From positions 1 through 5,940 of the forward strand of contig CALJBF010000332.1 of NCBI GenBank assembly GCA_938027385.1: 5,940 nucleotides of DNA. The letters are read 5' to 3'. A model generated the notes under the pieces. The model did not search any database. It saw only the letters and a program-made list of their open reading frames with translations, and had not been told where the DNA came from. This DNA is from an uncultured Porphyromonadaceae bacterium (lineage in GTDB: Bacteria > Bacteroidota > Bacteroidia > Bacteroidales > Muribaculaceae). The stretch's first letter is position 1. Each line of letters opens with the position of its first letter. Position numbers and translations under genes: made by a program. Shown piece by piece: positions 1 through 5,811 of this stretch.

Positions 1-393
1 GCCGTGCAGTTCAAGGAGGAGCAGGATCATGCTACCATCCTGATGAACTATGTGAACTCGCGTGACGGCAAGGTCATCCTTGCCCCGATTGCCGCCGTTG
101 ATACCGAATGGCCCAGTCCGGTAGCCGCTTTCGAGGCCACCCTGGCTCATGAAAAGAAGGTGACGGCCCTCATCAACAACCTCAACGCAGTGGCTGTGGA
201 GGCACGCGACTACGCTACACAGAACATGCTCCAGTGGTTCATCAACGAGCAGGTCGAGGAAGAGGATAACGCCCGCGGCTATGTTGACGCTCTCCGCAAG
301 ATCGGCGACAACGGCTACGGCCTCTACATGTTCGACAAAGAGCTGGGCGCCCGCGTCTACTCGACCCCCTCGCCTCTGGCCGGCAAGGAATAA
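1..393 (+). CDS. ftnA: Non-haem ferritin, C-terminal part (5' end lies outside the window)
   Basis: Bacterial ferritin forms a 24-subunit cytoplasmic cage that oxidises Fe(II) and stores it as a ferric mineral. The frame is open from base 1, so the GTG at base 4 is an internal Val codon and not the start; 130 residues are visible. Compared from memory with the 165-residue E. coli FtnA, about 43 N-terminal residues (helix A and part of helix B) are missing. Ferroxidase-centre ligands are recognisable: EEQDH supplies the Glu and His equivalent to E50/H53 (visible residues 7 and 10), AHEKK supplies E94 (residue 51), and NEQVEEE supplies the E126/Q127/E130 group (residues 83, 84, 87). The GLYMFDKEL block near the C-terminus corresponds to GLYFIDKEL of FtnA. 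The short tail after it is ordinary. The next gene is over 300 bases away, so the gene probably ends its transcription unit. The family call is firm; the promoter and any iron control lie upstream and cannot be seen. Confidence 0.94.
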   Translation, partial: AVQFKEEQDHATILMNYVNSRDGKVILAPIAAVDTEWPSPVAAFEATLAHEKKVTALINNLNAVAVEARDYATQNMLQWFINEQVEEEDNARGYVDALRKIGDNGYGLYMFDKELGARVYSTPSPLAGKE

Positions 394-444
394 TCCCGTA
401 TCCCTCAGAGGCAGTCGGGAATAGCCCGGCAGTCCTCTTGCATC

Positions 445-517
445 GCAGACCGGATCCGGCGTTTGCAGCAAGACATGCACATGGCATGTCTTGTAGCAGG
501 CGGCAGATCCGGTCTGT
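445..517. repeat. 73-base imperfect inverted repeat forming one long hairpin
   Basis: Both arms pair in a single register. An 11-bp outer stem pairs CAGACCGGATC (446-456) with GATCCGGTCTG (506-516). A 10-bp apical stem pairs CAAGACATGC (469-478) with GCATGTCTTG (484-493) around a five-base loop. The connecting segment (457-468 with 494-505) continues the same register with several Watson-Crick and G-U pairs and only three mismatches; one more G-U pair closes the base. It starts 51 bases after the ferritin stop. It could be a stabilising 3'-UTR structure, part of the ferritin terminator, or an intergenic palindrome of the REP/BIME kind. No T-run follows it directly. Confidence 0.8.
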
Positions 518-543
518 CGTCTTGCGGCGTGACCGGCGTTTTT
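509..543 (+). terminator. Candidate intrinsic terminator overlapping the long hairpin
   Basis: CCGGTC (509-514) can pair with GACCGG (531-536), a perfect 6-bp stem with a 16-base loop, followed after CG by five Ts (539-543). The 5' arm is also part of the outer stem of the 445-517 hairpin, so the two structures exclude each other. It would terminate ferritin transcription on the plus strand. The long loop and short T-run make it weak alone, and the alternative hairpin looks more stable. Confidence 0.4.
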
Positions 544-630
544 ATATCTCCGGCAGGTGAATATGATTGAAAAACAGTTAAATTATGTGATAATGGAAAG
601 TGATGCACACAGTTTTTCACCTTATTTTAG

Positions 631-638
631 TAAATTTG
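631..638 (+). promoter_or_regulatory. Candidate Bacteroidetes -7 element upstream of the membrane-protein gene
   Basis: TAAATTTG is a perfect match to the Bacteroidetes primary-sigma -7 consensus TAnnTTTG. It sits 68 bases before the ATG at 707, in an AT-rich tract. No TTTG lies at the expected -33 distance; the nearest T-run (613-617) is too close. The call therefore rests on the -7 match alone. Confidence 0.4.
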
Positions 639-706
639 AAATCCCAAGCATTATCCTGTTTCCATTCCCAAGGGTTATATTAGTATAACTTGAAATTTAT
701 TATGCC

Positions 707-1195
707 ATGACGACATTTCTATTGATAATCGGTGCGCTTGCCCTGTCGCTGGCATTGGTATGGATTTTTGTCAGACCGTCGGCCGGTGCCGTGGCCGCTT
801 ATTTCGGCACATGGGCCGTGTCACGGTCTGGATACGGTGTGATTGACGGCGACACATTGCTGTTCTGGGCTGTGGCGGTGCTGATAGTTACCGGCATACA
901 GATGGCGCGTGGCCGTGTGGTCACTTTCCCGCTGAAACTGAGATGCTATGTGGCCGGCGGGTCGCTTGCGCTCGCGGCGGCGGGGATGCTCGTCGGCTCG
1001 GCAGGCATGATTGTGGGGGCCGTGGCCGGGGTGGTGCTCGGTGCAGTGGCCTGCAGGGCGGCTGACCGAGGGTTCAGCAACAATTCGCGCTACTGGGCGT
1101 CGGTGCTTGCGCTTGGTGCGCCCGTGGTGGTAGCCGTCTGTCTGGTCATGCTGGCCGTGACAGCGATAATTGCAAGGGCCAATATAATACAGTGA
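707..1195 (+). CDS. Hypothetical multi-pass inner-membrane protein
   Basis: The 162-residue product is not a family I recognise. It is almost entirely hydrophobic. Likely membrane segments are residues 3-22, possibly 26-39, 49-66, 81-98, 99-117 and 130-156, so five or six passes. The fourth and fifth form a glycine/alanine-rich tract (GSAGMIVGAVAGVVLGA, about 97-113) with small residues at i/i+4 spacing, typical of tight helix packing. Short basic loops (ARGR at 67-70, KLR at 77-79) fit cytoplasmic connections. No catalytic or ligand-binding motif is visible. The start at 707 is preceded by AT-rich sequence and no clear Shine-Dalgarno, and it gives an immediate Met-Thr-Thr then hydrophobic helix. 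The DUF4919-type gene begins 37 bases downstream on the same strand, so co-transcription is possible. Coding status is supported by length, start context and coherent hydrophobic pattern; function is unknown. Confidence 0.75.
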   Translation: MTTFLLIIGALALSLALVWIFVRPSAGAVAAYFGTWAVSRSGYGVIDGDTLLFWAVAVLIVTGIQMARGRVVTFPLKLRCYVAGGSLALAAAGMLVGSAGMIVGAVAGVVLGAVACRAADRGFSNNSRYWASVLALGAPVVVAVCLVMLAVTAIIARANIIQ

Positions 1196-1232
1196 CGGCG
1201 GTAATGCCTTAATTTTTTGTTCGTATCGTTAC

Positions 1233-1967
1233 ATGAAGAATCTTATATATGCCATACTGGCTGTTGCCGCGGTTGTGATTGCCGCGGCCGGTGCCAAAGC
1301 CGCTCCCTCGGCACAGAAACAGAAACTGACCGTCGAGGCTCCTGATCTCGAGAAGATTCACGCCGACATCAACGACCCGGCATCGCCGTTCTACTATCCG
1401 AAACTTATGCAGAGGTATGCGGCAAACGAGACGGTGATGACGCTCGACGATTACCGTCATCTGTATTACGGCGCTCTGTTCCAGGAGGATTTCAATCCTT
1501 ACCGGCACAATGATTTTTCAACAAAGAACGAAAGCCTCTATTACAAGAACACCCATACCCGCGCCGAACTCGATTCAATAATATATTACGCCCAGGAGGT
1601 GCTCAAGGATGACCCCTTCAACCTCTCGCAGATGAACTATCTGATCTATGCCCTGCGAGCCCGCGGCAAGGTGAACCGCGCCAATATATGGCAGTACCGT
1701 CTGAACCATCTGTTGCAGGCGATTGTATCATCGGGTACCGGACTTGACAAGGAGCATGCCTGGTACGTGATAAATCCGCGGCACGAATACAACATCATAA
1801 ATTTCCAGAACGCAAAGGCGCTCGACCAGCAGTATGAGGAGCCGTATTACGACCGTATCGAGGTCGAGAGACATGCCCGCAACGGCTCAACCAGCACAGG
1901 CACCTATTATTTCAACATACGTAACATGCTTGAGGAGTATTACCGCAAGTTCCCTGACCAGCAATGA
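1233..1967 (+). CDS. Exported DUF4919-family protein
   Basis: The 244-residue product resembles the DUF4919 proteins of Bacteroidetes, whose function is unknown. Residues 1-23 form a Sec signal peptide: basic KN after Met, a hydrophobic core, and an Ala-Lys-Ala site (21-23). There is no lipobox Cys, so a soluble periplasmic protein is expected. The mature part begins with a short polar linker, then shows the blocks I associate with the family: SPFYYPKLMQRY (51-62), DDYRHLYYG (72-80), a helical middle (about 110-165) reminiscent of TPR-like packing, HAWYVINPRHEYNII (175-189), and a terminal YYFNIRNMLEEYYRKF (225-240). Tyrosine and asparagine are abundant. The ATG at 1233 is directly followed by the signal peptide, which fixes the start; no strong ribosome binding site is seen. 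The gene lies 37 bases after the membrane-protein gene and converges on the histidine kinase. A functional link to either neighbour is only a guess. Confidence 0.85.
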   Translation: MKNLIYAILAVAAVVIAAAGAKAAPSAQKQKLTVEAPDLEKIHADINDPASPFYYPKLMQRYAANETVMTLDDYRHLYYGALFQEDFNPYRHNDFSTKNESLYYKNTHTRAELDSIIYYAQEVLKDDPFNLSQMNYLIYALRARGKVNRANIWQYRLNHLLQAIVSSGTGLDKEHAWYVINPRHEYNIINFQNAKALDQQYEEPYYDRIEVERHARNGSTSTGTYYFNIRNMLEEYYRKFPDQQ

Positions 1968-1995
1968 TGCCCTTAGAGGCTGATTAATAATAAGA

Positions 1996-2025
1996 GGCTG
2001 TTTTAACATTTATTTTTTAACAGCC
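1996..2025. terminator. Hairpin between convergent genes, possible shared terminator
   Basis: GGCTGTT (1996-2002) pairs with AACAGCC (2019-2025), 7 bp, and the 16-base A/T loop has further partial pairing. It lies between the DUF4919-type stop (1967) and the kinase stop (2052). On the minus strand the stem is followed by the T-rich TCTTATTATT, so it best fits termination of the kinase operon; on the plus strand no T-run follows. The octamer AGAGGCTG occurs twice (1975-1982 and 1993-2000), so the CAGCC arm has a second possible partner upstream. Confidence 0.5.
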
Positions 2026-2051
2026 AATTGAGGAATCCGGTAGCGGCGGCG

Positions 2052-3593
2052 TCAGTCGCCGCTGTCGTCTGACGTGGCGACGGGCTGCGCCGGTGTGCCG
2101 GCCTCCTTGTCATCCTGGGCGCGCCGAAGGGTGAAGATAAATTCCAGTCCGCCACCCTTTCGGTTGCGCACCGTGATGGAGCCGCCCATCGAGTTGATTG
2201 AACTCTTGACGATGGGGAGTCCGAGTCCCGTGCCTCCGGATTTGCGCGCGCGTCCTGTGTCTATGCGGTAGAAACGCTCGAACAGATGGGGCAGATGCTC
2301 GTTTTCTACACCCACTCCGTTGTCATAGAATGAGAATGTATAGAAGTTCTGGTTGCGGCCGATGAGCTCGAGGCCGACCTGCGTGCCCTGCGAGTATGCG
2401 CGGGCATTTTTTGTGAGGTTGGTCACGACCGATGTGAGCAGTCCCTCGTTGCCTATCACGCGGCAGTCACGCGGCAGGTTGTACCGGAAGTCCATTTCGC
2501 CAAGCATGTCGGTGCGGCTGATGTCATCGGCCATGGTGAAGATGAGGTCATGGAAATCGATTACCTTCAGCTGTATGTTGTTTTTCGATTCGTCGAGCCG
2601 TGTCATGGTCGACAGGTCGTTGAGCATGTTTACCAGCCGCTCCACATTGTCGTGTATCTTGCCCAGAAAGTGGTTGCGTTCATCGTCAGACATGTCGGGC
2701 TGCGCCAGGATGGTGTCGAGATAGGCGCGTATTATGCCGATAGGTGTCTTGAGCTCGTGCGAGATGTTGTTGGTGAGCTCGCGCTTGAGCTTGTTTTTCT
2801 CTTCGGTTGCCTTGAGGGCTATGACATGCTCGCGTTCGCGGCGCACGTTTGCCTGTATGCGCGAGTTGTATATGGCCACGATCTGGCGCGAAATGTCGCC
2901 TATCTCGTCGGCGGGGAAGTCGCCCATAGGTATGAAGTCGCGGTCTGAGGCTGCGCGACGTGCGAAATCATGCAGCAGACTCACGTTTTTGGCCTGATGC
3001 GCGGTAAAAATATAAGCCATGAGCGTGCCGGTGAGGCCGACGACGAGAATGATGATCCAGAAAGCCGGGTCAATCTCTATCATCTTCTTCACGTTTTTCG
3101 TAAGCGGAAGATAGGTGCGTATCTCCACCTGTTTCCCGGGTGTGAGGCGTGAGGAATAGCAGAAAATCGGCTCTTTGCCTAAGCGGAAATTGTCAACGCG
3201 CCTTACGGTTGAGCCGTCGGGCATGACGGTTTCCTCGGCGTGTTTCATGATTGCCGCGCTCGGGGTGTAGGGGCGTTCCTTGCCGAACTGGTATATCAGT
3301 TTCCCGTTAGTGTGGTTGTACAGGGCGATTGAGATGTCGCGCATGTCTGAATTCTCATAGTACCGCTGCATGAAATCCATATAAGGTTTCACGTCGAGGC
3401 CCTGCATGTGCCGGTTTATGATGTTGGCGTTGGCCAGGTGTATGTTTTCGTAGATGGCCTCTATGCGTGCGCGCCGTGTCATGCGGTACTGTGTCCATGC
3501 AAATCCGAGCACGATTGCCCAGATACATGCCGCCGCCGTGGCGAAGAGCCGCATCTGATACTTGAATCCGTTTTTAGTCCTTCGAGGTGACAT
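2052..3593 (-). CDS. Membrane sensor histidine kinase of a two-component system
   Basis: This 513-residue kinase senses a signal outside the cytoplasmic membrane, autophosphorylates on His and passes the phosphate to the regulator encoded just upstream. It has a membrane segment at about 15-34, an extracytoplasmic domain of about 140 residues (36-176), a second membrane segment at about 177-197, and a HAMP-like linker (about 198-250, including ADEIGDISRQI). A helical stretch leads into the HisKA dimerisation domain with NNISHELKTP, His279 being the phosphoacceptor. The HATPase domain shows the N box (NLTKNARAY, 392-400), G1 DNGVGV (424-429), F box FERFYRID (438-445) and G2 GGTGLGLPIVK (453-463), so the kinase looks catalytically intact. 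The last 25 residues form an acidic, proline-containing, probably disordered tail. The sensor region has alternating strand-like segments (ISIALYN, LIYQFG, VEIRTYLPL) that could be a PAS/Cache-like fold, but I cannot name a ligand. The start at 3593 gives a short basic N-terminus before the first membrane helix. Confidence 0.95.
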   Translation of the reverse strand: MSPRRTKNGFKYQMRLFATAAACIWAIVLGFAWTQYRMTRRARIEAIYENIHLANANIINRHMQGLDVKPYMDFMQRYYENSDMRDISIALYNHTNGKLIYQFGKERPYTPSAAIMKHAEETVMPDGSTVRRVDNFRLGKEPIFCYSSRLTPGKQVEIRTYLPLTKNVKKMIEIDPAFWIIILVVGLTGTLMAYIFTAHQAKNVSLLHDFARRAASDRDFIPMGDFPADEIGDISRQIVAIYNSRIQANVRREREHVIALKATEEKNKLKRELTNNISHELKTPIGIIRAYLDTILAQPDMSDDERNHFLGKIHDNVERLVNMLNDLSTMTRLDESKNNIQLKVIDFHDLIFTMADDISRTDMLGEMDFRYNLPRDCRVIGNEGLLTSVVTNLTKNARAYSQGTQVGLELIGRNQNFYTFSFYDNGVGVENEHLPHLFERFYRIDTGRARKSGGTGLGLPIVKSSINSMGGSITVRNRKGGGLEFIFTLRRAQDDKEAGTPAQPVATSDDSGD

Positions 3594-3649
3594 TATCCCG
3601 CTGTTTTATTGACTGATCTCATGGTTTGTACGCCTGCGGCCCGGGCGTG

Positions 3650-3678
3650 GCCGGCGGGTCATGGGCCGACCCGCTGGC
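3650..3678 (-). other. GC-rich hairpin in the regulator-kinase spacer
   Basis: Positions 3650-3660 pair with 3668-3678 in a continuous 11-bp stem (one G-U) around a seven-base loop. It starts 10 bases after the response-regulator stop and ends 56 bases before the kinase ATG, within a 95-base spacer. It has no T-run, so it is unlikely to be a simple terminator. It could protect the 3' end of a processed regulator message, or lower kinase expression relative to the regulator. Confidence 0.5.
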
Positions 3679-3688
3679 GGCAGGTGCC

Positions 3689-4399
3689 TCAGGGTTCGGC
3701 CTTGAATCCGTAGCCGAATCCCTGGCGTGTCACGATGTTGCGCTCGTAGGGACCCAGAGCCTTGCGCAGGCGGGTTATGTTGGTGTCGATGGCCCGGTCT
3801 GTGACCTTGAAACCGCCCCATACCTGGCGCATGATCTCGGCGCGCGAGTGGATGCGCTCGCGGTGGGTCATGAAGAACAGCAACAGCTCGAACTCGCGTT
3901 TGGTGAGGTCTACCGGTTGCCCGTCGATATAACAGGTCTTGTCGTTGCGGTCGATACGCATGGTCTTGTACGAGATGTCGGGCTCGTAGTGGCCCTTTGA
4001 CATGTTATAGGCCTGTTGCTGCGAGGCCTGGGTGCGGCGCAGCACGGCCCGCACGCGGGCTATCACCTCTCCGATTACAAATGGCTTGGTGATGTAGTCG
4101 TCGGCGCCGATATTGAGGCCCATGACAGTGTCGTCCTCTCCGTTGAGGGCCGAGCAGAATATGATGGGGGTGTTTTCGGTGGCGGGATTGTTGCGCACAC
4201 GCTTGGCAAAATCAAAGCCGCTTATGCGGTCCATCATGATATCGACAATCATCAGGTTGTAGAGCGACAGGTCGAGTCCGAGAGCTGTCTCGGCGCTGTC
4301 GGCGGTGTCGACTTCATAGCCTTCTTTCTGAAGGTTGAATTTCAGGACCTCGCAGAAAGCCTCTTCGTCGTCTATTACAAGTATACGTGTACGCTTCAT
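3689..4399 (-). CDS. OmpR/PhoB-family response regulator
   Basis: The 236-residue transcription factor is the cognate partner of the downstream kinase. Residues 1-120 form the receiver: acidic pocket D10/D11/E12 (VIDDEE), phosphoacceptor D53 (IVDIMM), S83 (FCSA) as the switch Ser/Thr, and K105 in the TKP motif. A short glutamine-containing linker follows. Residues about 140-234 form the winged-helix DNA-binding domain, with LTKREFELL (165-173), the recognition-helix region VTDRAIDTNITRLRKALG (199-216) and the wing RQGFGYGF (225-232). All key residues are present and the length is normal. I placed the start at 4399 because MKRTRILVIDDEE is the usual receiver beginning. An in-frame ATG at 4474 would add 25 residues that look like intergenic translation. 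The sequence before the ATG is A/C-rich with no Shine-Dalgarno, normal for Bacteroidetes. Regulator-then-kinase order indicates one operon. Target genes are unknown; self-regulation through the upstream heptamers is possible. Confidence 0.95.
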   Translation of the reverse strand: MKRTRILVIDDEEAFCEVLKFNLQKEGYEVDTADSAETALGLDLSLYNLMIVDIMMDRISGFDFAKRVRNNPATENTPIIFCSALNGEDDTVMGLNIGADDYITKPFVIGEVIARVRAVLRRTQASQQQAYNMSKGHYEPDISYKTMRIDRNDKTCYIDGQPVDLTKREFELLLFFMTHRERIHSRAEIMRQVWGGFKVTDRAIDTNITRLRKALGPYERNIVTRQGFGYGFKAEP

Positions 4400-4411
4400 T
4401 GTGGTTTGTGG

Positions 4412-4550
4412 GTTACAGAAATCAGGCGCGCCGGTGTTCGTTTTGCCATATTCAAGTCTTAAAGGCGCCGACACGCATTTGCACGTTTAAAGTTACAGCA
4501 ATTTGGCGACATTTCGCACACATTTTTCTGAAAAAGTGTAAATCTGTAAC
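4412..4550. promoter_or_regulatory. Three CTGTAAC heptamers in the divergent regulator/lpxB spacer
   Basis: The 7-mer GTTACAG occurs at 4412-4418 and 4492-4498, and its reverse complement CTGTAAC at 4544-4550. Flanks are partly shared (GTTACAGAAAT, GTTACAGCAAT, GTTACAGATTT). CTGTAAC fits one half-site of the E. coli PhoB box (CTGTMAY), and the adjacent regulator is of the PhoB/OmpR class, but no copy has a convincing second half-site 11 bases away. A weaker hairpin (4518-4539: A-run against T-run with ACAC/GTGT) sits between the outer two copies. The minus-strand octamer TAACTTTA (4488-4495), overlapping the middle copy, matches TAnnTTTG at all but one base and could be the operon's -7 element. 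Confidence 0.3.
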
Positions 4551-4553
4551 ATT

Positions 4554-4583
4554 TTTGACAATTACTCTATTGTGTCAGCTTTG
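4554..4583 (+). promoter_or_regulatory. Candidate lpxB promoter P1 (TTTG-N18-CAGCTTTG)
   Basis: TTTG at 4554-4557 and CAGCTTTG at 4576-4583 resemble the Bacteroidetes -33/-7 pair (TTTG, then TAnnTTTG). There is one mismatch in the -7 element and a spacing of 18, close to the usual 19-21. Transcription would begin near 4588, giving lpxB a leader of roughly 55 bases. The -7 element lies inside the dyad at 4574-4588. Confidence 0.3.
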
Positions 4584-4596
4584 CTGACCGGTTTTT
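4574..4596 (+). promoter_or_regulatory. Dyad GTCAGC-TTT-GCTGAC followed by a T-run
   Basis: A perfect 6-bp inverted repeat with a three-base loop (4574-4588) is followed by CGG and TTTTT (4592-4596). As RNA it would be a compact terminator-like hairpin blocking read-through into lpxB from upstream. As DNA it is a dyad covering the -7 element of candidate promoter P1 and could be an operator. The sequence alone cannot decide between these. Confidence 0.4.
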
Positions 4597-4633
4597 ATGG
4601 TGAGCATATTGAAGTCTAACGTCAGAAATTTGC

Positions 4634-4641
4634 TAAATTTG
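4634..4641 (+). promoter_or_regulatory. Candidate lpxB promoter P2 -7 element, almost touching the start codon
   Basis: TAAATTTG matches TAnnTTTG exactly and ends three bases before the lpxB ATG at 4645. A possible -33 (ATTG, 4608-4611) is 22 bases upstream, slightly too far. If used, the start site would fall at or next to the ATG, giving a leaderless or nearly leaderless message. Confidence 0.35.
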
Positions 4642-4644
4642 GGC

Positions 4645-5781
4645 ATGGAAAAGAAATGGACGTTTTTTCTGTCGGCCGGTGAGGCGTCGGGCGACCTGCA
4701 CGGGGCGCGGGTGATGGAGTCGCTCAGGCGGAAAGTCGGCGGGGGGTGTGAGTTCGTGTTCCTCGGAGGCGACGAGATGGCGGCTGTGGCCGGTCATGAG
4801 CCGGTTGTCGACTATCGCCGCATGGCCTATATGGGTTTTGCGGAGGTGATCCGCAACCTGGGGAATGTGTTCCGTAACCTCGGCATGGCCCGCAAGGCGA
4901 TGAACGCACAGCCTGTCGACGCGCTTATCCTCATCGACTATCCGAGTTTCAATTTCCGGCTGGCACGCACGGCACAGAAACTGGGCATACCGGTCTATTA
5001 TTATATCCCCCCGAAGGTCTGGGCCTGGAAGAAATGGCGTGTGCGCCAGATGCGCCGGTGGTGCCGCAAGGTGCTGTCGATATTCCCTTTCGAGGTTGAT
5101 TTCTTCAGGCGTCGCGGACTTGACTGCGAATTCGTGGGGAACCCTACCGCCGCCGAGGTGGCCGAAAAACGCCGCGCATTGCCACCGGCACAGGAACTTA
5201 TGGAACGTGTCGGGCTGCATCCGGGTGACCGTTACATTGCTCTGGTGCCGGGGAGTCGCCACGGCGAGATCCGTGCCAATCTGCCGGCAATGCTTGAGGC
5301 GGCGGCGCGTTACCCGCAGTACAAGGTTATTGTGGCCGGAGCTCCGGGTATCGACAAGGCTTTCTATGACGAGGTGGCGCCGGGCGCACCGGTGCTTTCG
5401 GGCGAGACATTCGCCATAATGGCCTATGCCGAGGCGGCGCTGGTGACTTCCGGCACGGCTACGCTGGAATGTGCCCTGCTGGGCACGCCGCTGGTGGTAT
5501 GTTACCGCGGCAAGCGGATTACCTACGAAATCATGCGGCATGTGCTCACGATACCGTTCATCTCGTTGCCCAACCTCGTTGCCGGCCGGGAAATCGTGAA
5601 GGAGCTGATCATGCACTTCGCCACGCCCGAGGCGATGGCTGCCGAACTGGGCGATATCCTCCCGGGCGGGAAGATGCGCGGCCAACGGCTTGAAGAGTAT
5701 GCCGCCCTGCGCGACTCGCTCATGGCCGACGACGGCGCCGCGGCCGACCGGATTGTCTCAGACATCCTCGCCAAACCATAA
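4645..5781 (+). CDS. lpxB: Lipid-A-disaccharide synthase
   Basis: LpxB (glycosyltransferase family 19) joins UDP-2,3-diacylglucosamine to lipid X, releasing UDP and forming the tetraacyl disaccharide 1-phosphate of lipid A. It acts at the cytoplasmic face of the inner membrane. The 378-residue product carries the family motifs in order: AGEASGD (11-17), YMGFAEV (62-68), IDYPSFN (97-103) with D98 equivalent to the catalytic Asp of characterised LpxB, YYYIPPKVWAWK (118-129), FPFEVDFF (147-154), VGNPT (164-168), VPGSR (201-205) at the start of the nucleotide-binding half, VTSGTATLE (267-275) and SLPNLVAGREIVKELI (307-322). Length is close to the 382 residues of E. coli LpxB and nothing is missing. 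I chose the ATG at 4645, which puts AGEASGD about ten residues from the N-terminus as in relatives. An in-frame ATG at 4597 would add 16 residues across a promoter-like element. In other Bacteroidales lpxB often follows surE (from memory); here it stands alone, divergent from a two-component operon. Confidence 0.97.
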   Translation: MEKKWTFFLSAGEASGDLHGARVMESLRRKVGGGCEFVFLGGDEMAAVAGHEPVVDYRRMAYMGFAEVIRNLGNVFRNLGMARKAMNAQPVDALILIDYPSFNFRLARTAQKLGIPVYYYIPPKVWAWKKWRVRQMRRWCRKVLSIFPFEVDFFRRRGLDCEFVGNPTAAEVAEKRRALPPAQELMERVGLHPGDRYIALVPGSRHGEIRANLPAMLEAAARYPQYKVIVAGAPGIDKAFYDEVAPGAPVLSGETFAIMAYAEAALVTSGTATLECALLGTPLVVCYRGKRITYEIMRHVLTIPFISLPNLVAGREIVKELIMHFATPEAMAAELGDILPGGKMRGQRLEEYAALRDSLMADDGAAADRIVSDILAKP

Positions 5782-5811
5782 CAAATTTAAGCGAACCAAA
5801 ACAACCAAAGC

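Larger units (their letters stand above)
394..706. other. 313-base intergenic spacer after ferritin
   Basis: No convincing gene is present. The first half (to about 540) is GC-rich and dominated by the long inverted repeat at 445-517 and an overlapping terminator-like hairpin at 509-543. The second half (about 541-706) is sharply AT-rich and carries a TAAATTTG promoter-like element. One uninterrupted 41-codon plus-strand ORF lies at 563-688 (starts MIEKQLNYVI, ends FPRVILV). It has AGGTGA only two bases before its ATG, uses AT-rich codons unlike the neighbouring genes, and overlaps the candidate promoter, so it is more likely chance than a gene. Confidence 0.7.

Noticed and set aside
405..620. 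71-codon minus-strand ORF in the ferritin spacer
   Set aside because: It runs through the long palindrome, has no recognisable features and lacks a plausible start context.
702..710. Minimal ATG-CCA-TGA ORF overlapping the start at 707
   Set aside because: A two-codon frame is expected by chance and nothing supports translation.
1210..1217. TAATTTTT as a promoter for the DUF4919-type gene
   Set aside because: It matches TAnnTTTG at seven of eight bases, but no -33 element is present and the position is in a T-rich run in a 37-base gap; co-transcription is equally likely.
2353..2948. Plus-strand ORFs inside the histidine kinase (123 and 132 codons)
   Set aside because: They lie wholly opposite the kinase HATPase and HisKA coding sequence and have no family signature.
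3606..3821. 71-codon minus-strand ORF across the regulator's 3' end
   Set aside because: It is an Arg/Gly/Pro-rich out-of-frame reading that overlaps the conserved winged-helix end of the response regulator.
3626..4462. Plus-strand ORFs opposite the response regulator (124 and 148 codons)
   Set aside because: They mirror the regulator coding sequence in another frame and show no domain of their own.
4400..4474. Longer response-regulator start at 4474
   Set aside because: The added 25 residues have no relation to receiver domains and cover the putative control region; the receiver begins normally at the ATG at 4399.
4597..4644. Longer LpxB start at 4597
   Set aside because: It follows a T-run directly, adds 16 residues absent from relatives and covers a promoter-like TAAATTTG.
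4633..5685. 350-codon minus-strand ORF opposite lpxB
   Set aside because: It is antisense to a complete, motif-perfect lpxB and shows no recognisable domain; it is rich in His and Arg, as expected from reading GC-rich coding DNA backwards.
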